From positions 1 to 7,547 of the forward strand of contig CABUAL010000087.1 of the NCBI GenBank assembly GCA_902489515.1: 7,547 nt of DNA. The letters run 5' to 3'. Positions 7,191 through 7,547 of the stretch are shown piece after piece (positions within the stretch are counted from its first letter, which is position 1; each line of letters opens with the position of its first letter). The position numbers were made by a program, and so were the translations under genes. This DNA comes from an uncultured Collinsella sp. (GTDB lineage: Bacteria; Actinomycetota; Coriobacteriia; Coriobacteriales; Coriobacteriaceae). Under the pieces are notes generated by a model. It was not told the origin of the DNA and ran no database searches. It saw nothing but the letters and a program-made list of their open reading frames with translations.

Positions 7191-7262
7191 TTTGGGACGG
7201 GCTCTTTTAGCTGGTTCGAATGGTCGCACCAATCATAACAGTCAAAAAAGCCCCGTCCCAAA
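7191..7262. repeat. Long-loop inverted repeat around the luxS promoter
   Basis: TTTGGGACGGG at 7191-7201 and its exact reverse complement at 7252-7262. Allowing one bulged C, the pairing extends into GGGCTnTTTT / AAAAnAGCCC, roughly 17 bp in total (7191-7208 with 7244-7262), around a loop of about 35 nt. One arm lies in the luxS 5' leader, the other covers the -35 candidate. The right arm read on the minus strand, GGGACGGGGCTTTTTT, looks like the 3' half of a terminator, but its 5' half does not lie before it. Confidence 0.7.
7232..7261 (-). promoter_or_regulatory. Candidate luxS promoter (extended -10)
   Basis: On the minus strand, TATGAT (7237-7232, 5/6 consensus) is preceded by TGT, an extended -10. 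TTGGGA (7261-7256, 4/6) stands 18 nt upstream. Transcription would start near 7225 and give a leader of about 57 nt with the GAGAGGA ribosome binding site. This is the best promoter match in the window. Confidence 0.55.
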
Positions 7263-7270
7263 AAGACAAC

Positions 7271-7547
7271 TTAGCCAAGGACACGGGCCATACGCGTCTT
7301 GAACTCGGACAGGAAGCGCGGAGCATCCACGGTCAGTGCCACAAGCGTGCTCTTGTCCGGATCGGACAGGCGGCGCTCATCGCAGATGGTGCGACCGCGG
7401 TACTCGCCCAGCAGATCAACACGCAGGTTGCAGCCGAGCGCACCTACGAGCGTGGGGTCGATCGCCACGGCAACGGCCAGCGGATCGTGCAGCGCACAAC
7501 CACCCAGGTAGGGGGTCCCGATCTGGTCTACGTAGCGACTGGCCCGC
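7271..7547 (-). CDS. Nucleoside hydrolase (IUNH family), C-terminal part, cut by the window edge
   Basis: Only the last 91 residues are visible; the start lies beyond the right edge. The segment YLGGCALHDPLAVAVAIDPTL carries the family's C-terminal HDPLA motif, whose His is an active-site residue that helps leaving-group release. Then come LRVDLLGEYRGRTICD and a C-terminal helix ending FKTRMARVLG, typical for inosine-uridine preferring hydrolases of the RihA/RihB/RihC type. Such enzymes hydrolyse ribonucleosides to ribose and base. The N-terminal DxDxxxDD calcium-binding motif should lie outside the window. Reading continues through a GTG at 7468 (internal Val), which is not the start. The stop is 100 nt upstream of the luxS ATG; no clear terminator separates them, so some read-through into luxS is possible. 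Confidence 0.85.
   Translation of the reverse strand, partial: RASRYVDQIGTPYLGGCALHDPLAVAVAIDPTLVGALGCNLRVDLLGEYRGRTICDERRLSDPDKSTLVALTVDAPRFLSEFKTRMARVLG

Noticed and set aside
7169..7225. SAM- or SAH-type riboswitch in the luxS leader
   Set aside because: The leader of about 57 nt is too short for known classes and shows no matching helices or conserved cores.
7211..7231. tRNA-like 3' end on the plus strand (GGTTCGAAT ... CACCA)
   Set aside because: The bases on each side of the TTCGAAT loop do not form a T-stem, and there is no anticodon or D-arm upstream. Chance resemblance.

Overview
The window reads as a chromosomal segment of a moderately high-GC actinobacterium. The closest fit I can suggest is Coriobacteriia, for example a Collinsella-like gut organism. 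This is an inference from GC-rich codon use, the AGGAG-type ribosome binding sites and the gene content (a 7TM-type sensor, a NarL-type two-component pair, a GH1 6-phospho-beta-glucosidase, luxS, a DUF4867-like protein and a nucleoside hydrolase). No search was run. All six well-supported genes, and the partial one at the right edge, lie on the minus strand, so transcription runs from right to left.

Right edge to about 6620: the C-terminal part of a nucleoside hydrolase (7271-7547, cut by the window edge), then luxS (6680-7168). luxS has its own promoter candidate and a good Rho-independent terminator (6620-6650), so it looks monocistronic. The nucleoside hydrolase-luxS gap holds an unusual inverted repeat whose arms flank the luxS -10 element.

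6540-5626: a single gene for a DUF4867-like, probably cupin-fold protein (5891-6535). A 24-bp palindrome, a probable operator, overlaps its -10 region. Downstream, in the 265-bp gap before the next gene, lie two adjacent hairpin-forming elements: a perfect 19-bp stem (5772-5818) and a 24-nt imperfect inverted repeat (5823-5885). The promoter candidate of the next gene follows.

5625-4119: a complete GH1 phospho-beta-glucosidase (4195-5625) with both catalytic glutamates and the phosphate-binding Ser/Lys/Tyr set. It is followed by a GC-rich hairpin. No PTS permease or antiterminator gene is in view.

4052-56: a three-gene signalling operon with 4-nt stop/start overlaps. In order, it encodes an eight-helix membrane sensor of the 7TM-histidine-kinase type whose cytoplasmic part lacks recognisable kinase motifs, a membrane histidine kinase of the NarX/DesK class (HisKA_3), and a NarL/FixJ response regulator. 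This is the most interesting system here: a membrane pseudokinase-like sensor encoded in strict stoichiometric coupling with a classical kinase/regulator pair. The RR stop lies in a 14-bp palindrome, where a possible plus-strand reading frame entering from the left edge also ends.
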